The notes under the pieces: model-generated | Told to the model about the DNA's origin: nothing | Seen by the model: only the letters and a program-made list of their open reading frames with translations | The model's database searches: none | Position numbers and translations under genes: made by a program | Assembly: GCA_934650975.1 (NCBI GenBank) | Contig: CAKUFW010000026.1 | Span: forward strand, 1-24,309 | DNA length: 24,309 nt | Direction of reading: 5' to 3' | DNA from: an uncultured Collinsella sp. | GTDB taxonomy: Bacteria > Actinomycetota > Coriobacteriia > Coriobacteriales > Coriobacteriaceae | Shown: one piece after another, positions 1 to 8,281 of the stretch | Layout: every line of letters starts with the position of its first letter | How positions within the stretch are numbered: the first letter of the stretch is position 1

Positions 1-1470
<1,470 letters not shown>

Positions 1471-1473
1471 GTC

Positions 1474-2151
1474 ATGTCGCTGCGCGGTGGAATTGGTCTG
1501 CCTGAGCTGCCTATCGAGGATGGGCAGGAGTTTCGGCTTGGCATTATGGGTGGCACCTTCGACCCGATTCATTACGGGCACTTGGTTACCGCCGAGCAGG
1601 CGCGCGAGTCGCTCGACTTGGACGCCGTGCTCTTTATGCCGGCCGGCTCTCCCGCCTTTAAGCTCGACAAGCCGGTGACGCCTGCCGAGGACCGTTATGC
1701 CATGACGGTCCTCGCCACCGCTGCGAATCCGGCTTTTTTGGCGAGCCGATTCGAGATCGACCGTCCAGGCGTGACCTATACGGCCGATACGCTTCATGCC
1801 CTTCGCGACTTTTACCCGCCTCAGGTAAAGCTCTACTTTATTACGGGCGCTGACGCGATTATCGATATTGTGACCTGGCATGATGCCGACCGAATCGCCG
1901 AGCTTGCCACGTTTATTGCGGCGACGCGACCGGGCTTTGATATCGATACTGCTCGCGCGCGAATCAAAGAGTCGGGCCTGCCGTTTGACGTGCGTTATAT
2001 CCAGATTCCGGCGCTGGCGATTAGCTCGACCAACATTCGCAAGCGAGTTGCCCGTGGCATGAGCGTGCGCTATCTTACGAGCGAGTCCGTGCTCGGCTAT
2101 ATTCGCAAACGCGGGCTGTATACCGATCTGGGTCAAGAAGATTTTGAGTGA
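1474..2151 (+). CDS. nadD: Nicotinate-nucleotide adenylyltransferase NadD
   Basis: Transfers AMP from ATP to nicotinate mononucleotide, making deamido-NAD in NAD synthesis (cytoplasm). The nucleotidyltransferase signature GGTFDPIHYGH lies at residues 26-36, with the HxGH histidines at 33 and 36. The second signature ISSTNIRKR begins at residue 183. The length is 225 residues, slightly long for the family because about 20 residues precede the first beta strand (RLGIMGG). No better ATG exists closer to that strand, so the ATG at 1474 is used. A GGAGGG about 10 bases upstream lies inside the end of obgE. The 3-base gap to obgE and 12-base gap to the next gene indicate one operon. Confidence 0.94.
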   Translation: MSLRGGIGLPELPIEDGQEFRLGIMGGTFDPIHYGHLVTAEQARESLDLDAVLFMPAGSPAFKLDKPVTPAEDRYAMTVLATAANPAFLASRFEIDRPGVTYTADTLHALRDFYPPQVKLYFITGADAIIDIVTWHDADRIAELATFIAATRPGFDIDTARARIKESGLPFDVRYIQIPALAISSTNIRKRVARGMSVRYLTSESVLGYIRKRGLYTDLGQEDFE

Positions 2152-2163
2152 TGGGGGTCTACG

Positions 2164-2772
2164 TTGTCGGTAGAGGATCAGTTTGAAGGCGATGAGCGCG
2201 CGCTGCTCAAGCGCATTCATGAGCTGCTCGATGTTCGCATGAAGGACAAGCGCAAGCGCTATGTCCATTCGTTGGGTGTTGCCGAGACCGCGCTTCATCT
2301 GGCCGAGGTCTACGGCGTTGACCGCTTTGATGCCGCTGCCGCCGGCCTGATTCACGACTGGGATAAGGTACTCTCCGACGACGAGCTCGTGGCCCGCGCG
2401 TTGCACTACGGCATCAAGGTTGCCGGCTCTCCATCGGCGGCGACACCGCTGCTGCATGGCCCGGTTGCCGCCTATGAGCTTCCGCAGCTATTTCCCGAGC
2501 TATCGCCGGCGGTCTTTCAGGCTGTCGACCGTCACACTGTGGGCGCCTGCGACATGACGCCGCTCGATATGGTGGTCTTTGTGGCCGACGCCATTGAGCC
2601 CAATCGTCACGGCGATTATGCCCATGCGTTGCGCAAGATGGTGGGGGAGTCGACGCTCGACGAGTTGTTCTTCTCCTGTTTTGCGCAGGGTCTGGTCTAC
2701 GTGATCCAGTCTGGGCGCTATCTTTATCCCACGGCTATTACGATTTACAACCATTACGCCCAGCTGCGCTAG
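2164..2772 (+). CDS. yqeK: HD-domain phosphohydrolase, YqeK family (probable Ap4A hydrolase)
   Basis: YqeK-family HD-domain protein. Members of this family hydrolyse diadenosine tetraphosphate symmetrically to two ADP. The HD fold shows H35 in the YVHSLGVAE helix and the metal-binding H64-D65 in GLIHDWDK. A further conserved histidine occurs in the HTVG stretch and an aspartate in VVFVADAIEPNR, as expected for the family. Length is 202 residues. The start is the TTG at 2164, preceded by a GGGGGT Shine-Dalgarno-like run 6 bases away; no ATG lies near the N-terminus. The order nadD-yqeK-rsfS is a widely conserved Gram-positive cluster and supports the assignment. The substrate is inferred from the family. 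Confidence 0.88.
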   Translation: MSVEDQFEGDERALLKRIHELLDVRMKDKRKRYVHSLGVAETALHLAEVYGVDRFDAAAAGLIHDWDKVLSDDELVARALHYGIKVAGSPSAATPLLHGPVAAYELPQLFPELSPAVFQAVDRHTVGACDMTPLDMVVFVADAIEPNRHGDYAHALRKMVGESTLDELFFSCFAQGLVYVIQSGRYLYPTAITIYNHYAQLR

Positions 2773-2800
2773 CTCGGGCGTGTCTAGAAAGAGGTATTCC

Positions 2801-3256
2801 ATGGCCGATGAGACCATGACCGACGAGCAGATTCTTGAAGGTGTGGAGCACAAGAGCTTCGTTGCCACGTCCGACCGCACCGCCGCCTCGCTTTCCGCGA
2901 GCGGTGTCGCCGCCGAGGATGTCGCCCGCGCCGCCGCGCAGGCCGCCTACGACAAAAAGGGCGAGGACGTGCAAGTGCTCGATCTGACCGAGCTCTCCGA
3001 CGTGTGCGATTACTTTGTGCTCGCCACCGGTACCAATAACCGTCAGGTCGATTCGATTGTCGACGAGATTGAGGAGAAGGTCGCCGAGGCTTGCGGTGAG
3101 CACCCGTTCTCCATCGAGGGCCGCGAACAGAAGACCTGGATGCTCATGGACTACGGCTCGGTCGTCGTCCACGTCTTCACCCCCGAGGCCCGCGACTTCT
3201 ACCGTCTCGAGAAGCTCTGGGGCGACGCTCCCCAGCTCCCCCTCAATCTCCTCTAG
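2801..3256 (+). CDS. rsfS: Ribosomal silencing factor RsfS (RsfA/YbeB family)
   Basis: Binds ribosomal protein uL14 on the 50S subunit and blocks joining with 30S when nutrients are short. The core is visible from about residue 50 on: VLDLTELSDVCDYFVLATG, NRQVDSIVDEIEEK, then EGREQKTWMLMDYGSVVVHVF and the FYRLEKLWGDAP end. About 45 residues precede the core, including an Ala-rich helix, so the protein (151 residues) is longer than the minimal family length. The ATG at 2801 is preferred over an in-frame GTG at 2780 because AAGAGGT lies at a suitable distance before the ATG. It is the last gene of the obgE-nadD-yqeK-rsfS group and is followed by a strong terminator. Confidence 0.92.
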   Translation: MADETMTDEQILEGVEHKSFVATSDRTAASLSASGVAAEDVARAAAQAAYDKKGEDVQVLDLTELSDVCDYFVLATGTNNRQVDSIVDEIEEKVAEACGEHPFSIEGREQKTWMLMDYGSVVVHVFTPEARDFYRLEKLWGDAPQLPLNLL

Positions 3257-3302
3257 GACCTTATTTGGGCCGGGGCTTCTCTAGAGCCACCCTCTACCGC
3301 TC

Positions 3303-3344
3303 GCCGGGCAGTTGCACTACCTGCAGCTGCCCGGCTTTCTTTTT
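3303..3344 (+). terminator. Intrinsic terminator of the obgE-rsfS operon
   Basis: A 14-bp stem (3303-3316 with 3322-3335, one G-U pair) closes a 5-base loop, CTACC. It is followed on the plus strand by TTTCTTTTT. It lies between the convergent genes rsfS and dinB. The minus strand has no T-run after the stem, so it should mainly stop plus-strand transcripts. Confidence 0.93.
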
Positions 3345-3358
3345 GCCCAAAACGCAAA

Positions 3359-4615
3359 TCATTGGGAGGAGAAGCGGGATTGGCGGCCGAAGGATAGGGC
3401 GGTGTCGCCGAATTTGTCTCGGACGGCGTCGATGGCGACGGAGAGGTCGCGGCGGTCGCTGGATTGGGCTCCGCGGTCATCGATCTCGCAGAACAGGTCG
3501 GTTTGGATACCGCCTTGGTGGTTGAAGTCGCTCATGCCGATACCCGCCAGGCGCACGTGCATGCCTTCTTGCCAGATATTGTCGAGCAGCTCGAGCGCTA
3601 CGGCCACAAAGATATTTTCGTCGTCGGTGGGATGGGGCAAGCGGCGCTGTGCCGTGCGTCCGCTGCCGTAAGAGTATTTGAGCTTGAGCGTTACGGTTCC
3701 GCCCGTCAGCCCCTGACGGCGCAGGCGGCGTCCGACCGACTCGCCGAGCAGCGCGATAGCCGCCTCAATGTCACCGCGGTCGGTCAAATCCTCCGCAAAG
3801 GTGCGCTCATTGCTCACCGATTTAACTTCACGTTCCTCATCCAGGCTGGTGACCTCGGATACTTCGAGCCCCAAAGCGCGTTGACGCATGCGCTCGCCAT
3901 TCACGCCAAAGATTGCAGCCAGGGTGGACTCCGGTGCACGTGATAGCTCGCCGAGGGTGTAGATGCGCACACGGCGCAGTCGCTCCTCGGCCGAGCGCCC
4001 GATTCCGCTCATGGCAGATACCGGCAGCGCAGCCAAAAAGCGCTGCTCGGTTCCGGGGCGCACGATAGTCAGCCCAAACGGCTTATCCCGCTCACTTGCG
4101 ATCTTTGCGACCGTCTTGTTGCAGCCCACGCCAATGGAGCACGTTACTCCCAGCGCTGCCACACGGTCGCTTATACGCCGTGCAACCAGCAGTGGGTCCT
4201 CGGGTGCAAAGCGACCCGGCGTGATGTCGATAAAGGCCTCGTCAATGGATACGCGCTCCACGCGCGGTGTCTCATCGGCGAGAATCGCCATGACCTGCGC
4301 GCTCACCTCACGGTAGCGATCAAAGTGTCCGTGCGTCCAAATGGCCTGCGGGCACAGGCGCCGCGCCTCGGCCGAGGGCATGGCGGAGTGTACGCCAAAG
4401 CGACGTGCCTCGTACGAACACGTGGACACGACACCGCGTGACTCGGCGTCTCCGCCCACGATGAGCGGCTTTCCGTGCCATTCGGGATGATCGAGCATCT
4501 CCACGCTCGCAAAAAATGCATCGAGGTCCATCAGGCCCACCGCCGGACCCGTCCAGGGCGGCGGTGCGACGCCCACAGCATCCTCATAACCGTATGTATG
4601 TTCGCGTCTTTCCAT
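3359..4615 (-). CDS. dinB: DNA polymerase IV (Y-family translesion polymerase)
   Basis: Y-family, error-prone polymerase that copies past damaged bases. The palm motif MDLDAFFASVE begins at residue 29; D30 matches the first metal ligand and F35 the steric-gate position of E. coli DinB. SIDEAF at 123-128 supplies D125 and E126. A helix-hairpin-helix region follows (SAMSGIGRSAEERLR), then the little-finger domain. A beta-clamp-binding motif QTDLF lies at 371-375, followed by a tail of about 43 residues. Length is 418. The first 28 residues before the palm are an extension, so a shorter form cannot be excluded, but no good alternative ATG exists. It is the only minus-strand gene here and is divergent from rpsP. 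No Shine-Dalgarno is visible before the ATG; a TATACT lies 6 bases upstream. Confidence 0.94.
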   Translation of the reverse strand: MERREHTYGYEDAVGVAPPPWTGPAVGLMDLDAFFASVEMLDHPEWHGKPLIVGGDAESRGVVSTCSYEARRFGVHSAMPSAEARRLCPQAIWTHGHFDRYREVSAQVMAILADETPRVERVSIDEAFIDITPGRFAPEDPLLVARRISDRVAALGVTCSIGVGCNKTVAKIASERDKPFGLTIVRPGTEQRFLAALPVSAMSGIGRSAEERLRRVRIYTLGELSRAPESTLAAIFGVNGERMRQRALGLEVSEVTSLDEEREVKSVSNERTFAEDLTDRGDIEAAIALLGESVGRRLRRQGLTGGTVTLKLKYSYGSGRTAQRRLPHPTDDENIFVAVALELLDNIWQEGMHVRLAGIGMSDFNHQGGIQTDLFCEIDDRGAQSSDRRDLSVAIDAVRDKFGDTALSFGRQSRFSSQ

Positions 4616-4621
4616 GACATG

Positions 4622-4627
4622 AGTATA
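4622..4627 (-). promoter_or_regulatory. Candidate -10 box for dinB, close enough for a leaderless transcript
   Basis: On the minus strand TATACT is followed by six bases (CATGTC) and then the dinB ATG. Transcription starting the usual 6-7 bases downstream would begin at or within a base of the start codon. No convincing -35 box is seen at 16-18 bp. An ATGAG/CTCAT inverted repeat flanks the box, a weak hint of an operator. Confidence 0.4.
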
Positions 4628-4659
4628 CCGCGCAGCTCATGTGGGGTGCGTGGATGTGC

Positions 4660-4687
4660 TTGCAAATCGCGAATTCTTGTCTAAGAT
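4660..4687 (+). promoter_or_regulatory. Candidate distal promoter of the rpsP operon
   Basis: TTGCAA (4660-4665), 16-bp spacer, TAAGAT (4682-4687). Each hexamer matches four of six consensus bases. It would give a leader of about 120 nt before rpsP. It is weaker than the proximal candidate at 4732-4760. Confidence 0.4.
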
Positions 4688-4731
4688 ATGGATTTGCCCT
4701 CGACTACACCGAAGAAGTTGGTCTCACGGAC

Positions 4732-4760
4732 TTCACCTGCCCGCGTCGATGGCGTATTAT
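4732..4760 (+). promoter_or_regulatory. Probable promoter of the rpsP-khpA-rimM-trmD-lepB operon
   Basis: TTCACC (4732-4737), exactly 17 bp, then TATTAT (4755-4760). These match four and five of six consensus bases. The predicted start near 4767 leaves a leader of about 50 nt. That leader holds a small hairpin (GCAGC, loop CTAAA, GCTGC at 4783-4797) and then the GGAGGAG ribosome site at 4804-4810. Confidence 0.65.
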
Positions 4761-4816
4761 GTTCAACTGTTTGTTTGTAGTTGCAGCCTAAAGCTGCTTG
4801 GTTGGAGGAGTTTCCT

Positions 4817-5158
4817 TTGGCAGTCAAGATTCGCCTTGCTCGTCACGGCGCTAAGAAGCGTCCGTACTACCGTGTCGTCGTCGCCGATTCCCGCGCCCCG
4901 CGTGACGGTCGTATCATCGAGGAGGTTGGCCGCTACAACCCGATGACCGCCCCCAAGACCATCAACCTCGACCTCGAGAAGATCGCCGACTGGCAGTCCA
5001 AGGGCGCTCAGCTCACCGACGCCGTCGCCGCTCTGGTCAAGGCCGCCAACGAGGGCGAGAAGACCGAGACCGTCGTCAAGAAGTCCAAGAAGCAGCTCGC
5101 CAAAGAGGCCGAGGCCGCTAAGGCTGCCGCTGAGGCCGCTGAGGGCGCCGAGGAGTAA
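4817..5158 (+). CDS. rpsP: 30S ribosomal protein S16
   Basis: Small-subunit ribosomal protein bS16. The N-terminus after the start is [20 protein letters not shown], followed by [20 protein letters not shown], both hallmarks of S16. Length is 113 residues, longer than the minimal 80-90 because of a Lys/Glu/Ala-rich helical tail (about residues 80-113), a feature seen in other high-GC Gram-positives. The start is TTG at 4817: it directly precedes the conserved AVKIR, and GGAGGAG lies 6 bases upstream. The in-frame ATG at 4781 lacks a ribosome site and would add a non-conserved extension. First gene of a five-gene operon. Confidence 0.96.
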   Translation: MAVKIRLARHGAKKRPYYRVVVADSRAPRDGRIIEEVGRYNPMTAPKTINLDLEKIADWQSKGAQLTDAVAALVKAANEGEKTETVVKKSKKQLAKEAEAAKAAAEAAEGAEE

Positions 5159-5161
5159 ATC

Positions 5162-5446
5162 GTGCCTGAGGTTGACGCTGCACAGCTCGAGGGTGAGGCA
5201 ATGCTCTCAGATCGCATCGCCGATCTCGTCGAATATCTCGTTGTTCAGATCGTCGACGACCCGGATTCCGTGAGCCTCGAGGTCATCGATGGCGACGACG
5301 CCTCCACGATTGAGGTTTCGGTTGCCGAGGATGACGTTGCTAAGGTCATCGGCCGTCGCGGCCGTACCATCAAGGCCATTCGCACGCTCGCCCGTGCACT
5401 GGCCGCTCGCCTCGACACCGCTGTCGAGGTAGAGGTTCTGGGCTAG
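5162..5446 (+). CDS. khpA: KH-domain RNA-binding protein KhpA (YlqC family)
   Basis: Small single-KH-domain RNA-binding protein. In other Gram-positives KhpA pairs with KhpB/Jag and affects cell division and RNA levels. The KH signature VIGRRGRTIKAIR is present, with the GRRG loop at residues 64-67. Beta strands carry SVSLEVIDGDD and VEVEVLG. The GTG at 5162 has GGAG 6 bases before it (inside the end of rpsP) and gives 94 residues. An ATG at 5201 would give 81 residues, closer to the usual family length, and also has a GGTGAGG nearby, so the start is uncertain. The rpsP-khpA-rimM order is standard for this cluster. Confidence 0.9.
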   Translation: MPEVDAAQLEGEAMLSDRIADLVEYLVVQIVDDPDSVSLEVIDGDDASTIEVSVAEDDVAKVIGRRGRTIKAIRTLARALAARLDTAVEVEVLG

Positions 5447-5450
5447 GACC

Positions 5451-5972
5451 TTGAGGTCCCAGTACAAAAACATCGCCCGTGTGGTCAAGCCGCACGGAAG
5501 GAAGGGGGAGGTCCTCGCGCAGCCGCTGCGGGGGCTTCCTTCTGTATTGGAGCCGGGTATGCGCGTCGCCCTGACGCCGCCGGCGCTCAAGCGTGACCGT
5601 TTTTGCACGGTCATGTCCGTTACCGATACGGGCGATGGCGATCTGGTCTCGTTTGAGGGCATTGACGACTTGACGGCCGCCGAGGGCATCACCGGATGCT
5701 ACGTGCTGGCTGACCGTGACGACTTTGAGCTCGATTCGCTCGACGCCGCCTATACCGACCTGATGGGTCGCGAAGTGGTCGACGAGCGCTTCGGTTCACT
5801 CGGCGCGATCGTCGAGATTATGTCGACGCCCGCCAACGATGTTTGGGTTGTCGAGGGCGATCGGTACGGCGAGGTGCTGATTCCCGTGATCGAGCGGGTT
5901 GTGCTCGATCTTCCCGACACAGGAACAATTTCCGTCCACGTTATGGACGGCTTGATCGATATGGACAAGTAG
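5451..5972 (+). CDS. rimM: 16S rRNA processing protein RimM
   Basis: Assembly factor for the 30S head that binds ribosomal protein S19. The N-terminal RimM domain starts with YKNIARVVKPHGRKGEVLA, and a linker at about 95-105 leads into a PRC-barrel domain (DLMGREVVDERFGSLGAIVEI, then VLIPVIERVVLDLPDTG and the MDGLID end). Length is 173 residues, normal for RimM. The TTG at 5451 is the only start that keeps the conserved N-terminus. It begins four bases after the khpA stop and has only a weak AGGA too close to the codon, so translation probably depends on coupling to khpA. trmD follows after 10 bases. Confidence 0.94.
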   Translation: MRSQYKNIARVVKPHGRKGEVLAQPLRGLPSVLEPGMRVALTPPALKRDRFCTVMSVTDTGDGDLVSFEGIDDLTAAEGITGCYVLADRDDFELDSLDAAYTDLMGREVVDERFGSLGAIVEIMSTPANDVWVVEGDRYGEVLIPVIERVVLDLPDTGTISVHVMDGLIDMDK

Positions 5973-5982
5973 GGAGGACAAC

Positions 5983-6741
5983 ATGCTGATCGAGACCCTT
6001 TCGGTCTTTCCGGAGATGTTTGAGCCCGTTATGTCCACGTCGATCTTGGGCCGTGCCCGCAAGGCCGGCCTTTTTGATTTTAAGGCGTATAACCTGCGCG
6101 ACTGGACGCACGACCGCCATCGCACCGTCGATGATGAGCCGTACGGCGGCGGACAGGGCATGCTCATGAAGGTTGAGCCCATCGCCGAGGCCATCGAGGC
6201 CATTAGTGCCAAGGGCCCCAAGCCCACCGTGGTGTTCTTCACTCCCTGCGGCGAGCCCTTTACGCAGCATGTGGCCGAGCGCCTGCTCAAAAGCGAGCGC
6301 CTATTGTTTGTGTGCAGCCGTTACGAGGGCGTCGACGAGCGCGCATATGCGTATGCCGATGAGCGTCTGTCGATTGGCGACTACGTGCTCACGGGCGGCG
6401 AGCTGCCCGCTATGGTCGTGGCCGATGCCGTCGTACGGCTCATTCCCGGCGCCCTGGGCGACGAGATGAGCAACGTGGACGAGTCGTTCTCGACTGCTGA
6501 GGACGGCGGCCTGCTCGAGTACGCGCAGTACACCCGCCCCGCCGAGTTCAACGGCGAGGGCGTGCCTCCGGTGCTCGTAAGCGGCGACCACGCCAAGGTC
6601 GATGCCTGGCGCCGCAAAAACGCCATCGAGCGTACCTGTCGTTGGCGTCCCGATCTGATCGAGACGGCTCGCCTCACGCCAAAAGAGCGCGCGTATGCGC
6701 AGGAGATCCTGGACGCTTCGTATTCGCAGAGCGAGGAGTGA
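5983..6741 (+). CDS. trmD: tRNA (guanine-37-N1)-methyltransferase TrmD
   Basis: Methylates N1 of G37 next to the anticodon using S-adenosylmethionine, preventing +1 frameshifts. The SPOUT (trefoil-knot) region is clear: CSRYEGVDER followed by SIGDYVLTGGE (residues 130-140) and VVRLIPGALG. Upstream PYGGGQGMLMK is the other TrmD signature. The C-terminal helical part contains RRPEFNG-like features (RPAEFNGEGVPPVL) and ends near residue 252, the normal length. The start ATG has GGGAGGA 5 bases before it. lepB starts just after the stop codon, so the two are translated from one message. Confidence 0.96.
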   Translation: MLIETLSVFPEMFEPVMSTSILGRARKAGLFDFKAYNLRDWTHDRHRTVDDEPYGGGQGMLMKVEPIAEAIEAISAKGPKPTVVFFTPCGEPFTQHVAERLLKSERLLFVCSRYEGVDERAYAYADERLSIGDYVLTGGELPAMVVADAVVRLIPGALGDEMSNVDESFSTAEDGGLLEYAQYTRPAEFNGEGVPPVLVSGDHAKVDAWRRKNAIERTCRWRPDLIETARLTPKERAYAQEILDASYSQSEE

Positions 6742-6743
6742 GA

Positions 6744-7307
6744 ATGGTTCCATCGCAGCATTCTGCCCTGAGGGGCGCCTTTGAGTGGATTGTGATTGTC
6801 GCGATTGCGCTCGCCGCCACCTTCGTGATTCGTACGTTTGTGGTCGAGCCCTTCGTGGTGCCCACCGGCTCTATGGAGTCCACGATCGAGATCGGCGATC
6901 AGATTCTGGCTCAGAAGGTGACGCTCGAGCTCGGACAGCCCGTCAAACAGGGTGACATTGTTGTGTTCCACAACCCCGATGCCGCGTCCGAGCATGACGT
7001 GCTGGTAAAGCGTGTCATCGCCACGGCCGGCCAGACGGTCGACCTGCAGGACGGCAAGGTCGTCGTTGACGGCCAGGCGCTCGATGAGGACTATACGACC
7101 GGCATGAGCTGGCCGCTTTCGGTCCAGGCGCCCGCCGCCCAGGTGAGCTATCCCTACACCGTCCCTGACGACTGTGTGTGGGTAATGGGCGACAATCGCG
7201 AGAACTCTGCTGACTCCCGCTACTTTGGCCCGGTCGACCGCTCCGACTTGATCGCCGTGGCGCTCGTGCGTTACTGGCCGCTCAACCGTATCGGCGCTAT
7301 CGGCTAA
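6744..7307 (+). CDS. lepB: Signal peptidase I
   Basis: Membrane-bound serine protease that removes Sec and Tat signal peptides. A single membrane segment lies at about residues 13-31 (FEWIVIVAIALAATFVI). The catalytic serine S43 sits in PTGSMEST and the general-base lysine K89 in VLVKRVIA. Boxes D and E are also present: GDNR at 149-152 and NSADSR at 154-159. Length is 187 residues, typical of the short Gram-positive type. The ATG at 6744 is preceded by GAGGAG that overlaps the end of trmD. A longer frame opens upstream inside trmD but would give a non-membrane extension, so it was rejected. The protein's likely local client is the signal-peptide protein at 14492. Confidence 0.95.
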   Translation: MVPSQHSALRGAFEWIVIVAIALAATFVIRTFVVEPFVVPTGSMESTIEIGDQILAQKVTLELGQPVKQGDIVVFHNPDAASEHDVLVKRVIATAGQTVDLQDGKVVVDGQALDEDYTTGMSWPLSVQAPAAQVSYPYTVPDDCVWVMGDNRENSADSRYFGPVDRSDLIAVALVRYWPLNRIGAIG

Positions 7308-7314
7308 AAACCGC

Positions 7315-7320
7315 TATAGT
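7315..7320 (+). promoter_or_regulatory. Possible -10 box for the glyQS transcript
   Basis: TATAGT lies in the 59-bp gap between lepB and glyQ, but no -35 box is recognisable at the right distance. It would give a leader of about 40 nt, too short for a T-box. Read-through from the rpsP operon is an alternative. Confidence 0.3.
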
Positions 7321-7366
7321 ACAGTACCTAACCGTGTAATCGTTTCGACGAGGGGATATTAGAGGC

Positions 7367-8278
7367 ATGAACGCTTCATCGCTTTCCTTCCAAGACATCA
7401 TCCTGCGCCTCCAGCAGTACTGGGGCGAGCAGGGCTGCGTCATTATGCAGCCCTATGACTCCGAGGTCGGTGCCGGTACCTTCCATACCGCGACCACGCT
7501 GCGCTCGCTCGGTCCCGCCGAGTGGCGCACCTGCTATGCGCAGCCCTGCCGCCGTCCCGCCGACGGCCGCTACGGCGAGAACCCCAACCGCATGCAGCAC
7601 TACTATCAGTTCCAGGTGCTCATCAAGCCCTCGCCGGTCAACGCTCAGGAGCTCTACCTGGGTTCGCTGGCCGCCATTGGCCTGGACCCCAACGACCATG
7701 ACGTCCGCTTTGTCGAGGACGACTGGGAGAGTCCGACGCTCGGCGCCTGGGGCCTTGGCTGGGAGGTCTGGCTCAATGGCATGGAGGTCACGCAGTTTAC
7801 GTACTTCCAGCAGGTGGGCGGCATCGAGGTCGATCCCGTGCCCGTCGAGATCACCTACGGCCTCGAGCGTATCGCCATGTACGCGCAGGGCGTCAGCTCG
7901 GTCTACGACCTGGTGTGGAGCTACCTGCCCGACGGCACGCCCATGACCTACGGCGACGTGTTCCTGGAGAACGAGCGCGAGTTCAGCGCTTACAACTTTG
8001 AGGTCGCCAACGTCGAGATGATGCGTCAGAAGTTTGACGACTACGAGGCCGAGTGCCACTCCTGCCTGGAGCGCAAGCTGCCGCTGCCGGCATATGACTG
8101 CGTCATGAAGTGCAGCCATGCCTTCAACCTGCTCGATGCCCGCGGTGCGCTGTCCGCAGTCGAGCGCGCCAACTACATCCTGCGCGTCCGCGCCGTCGCC
8201 AAGGCGTGCTGCGAGGCCTATATGGCCGAGGTCGCCGGAATCAACGAGAATGCCGACCAGGAAGGCGAGGTGGCGTAA
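7367..8278 (+). CDS. glyQ: Glycyl-tRNA synthetase alpha subunit
   Basis: Catalytic alpha subunit of the heterotetrameric bacterial glycyl-tRNA synthetase, which attaches glycine to tRNA-Gly. The N-terminus [20 protein letters not shown] is typical. Class II motif 2 spans about residues 54-64 ([11 protein letters not shown]) and continues to [11 protein letters not shown]. Motif 3 includes YGLERIAMY at 164-172. Length is 303 residues, as expected. AGAGG precedes the ATG. glyS follows after 3 bases, so the two subunits are made from one message. Confidence 0.97.
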   Translation: MNASSLSFQDIILRLQQYWGEQGCVIMQPYDSEVGAGTFHTATTLRSLGPAEWRTCYAQPCRRPADGRYGENPNRMQHYYQFQVLIKPSPVNAQELYLGSLAAIGLDPNDHDVRFVEDDWESPTLGAWGLGWEVWLNGMEVTQFTYFQQVGGIEVDPVPVEITYGLERIAMYAQGVSSVYDLVWSYLPDGTPMTYGDVFLENEREFSAYNFEVANVEMMRQKFDDYEAECHSCLERKLPLPAYDCVMKCSHAFNLLDARGALSAVERANYILRVRAVAKACCEAYMAEVAGINENADQEGEVA

Positions 8279-8281
8279 GCC

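Noticed and set aside
3359..4615. Plus-strand frames opposite dinB (for example 3464-3943)
   Set aside because: dinB is clear on the minus strand with catalytic motifs; these frames have no support.
4759..4791. Ten-codon leader peptide in front of rpsP
   Set aside because: Its ATG overlaps the probable -10 box, so the main transcript would not contain it, and it has no ribosome site.
7308..7366. T-box riboswitch before glyQ
   Set aside because: The gap is only 59 bases, with no specifier stem or T-box sequence.
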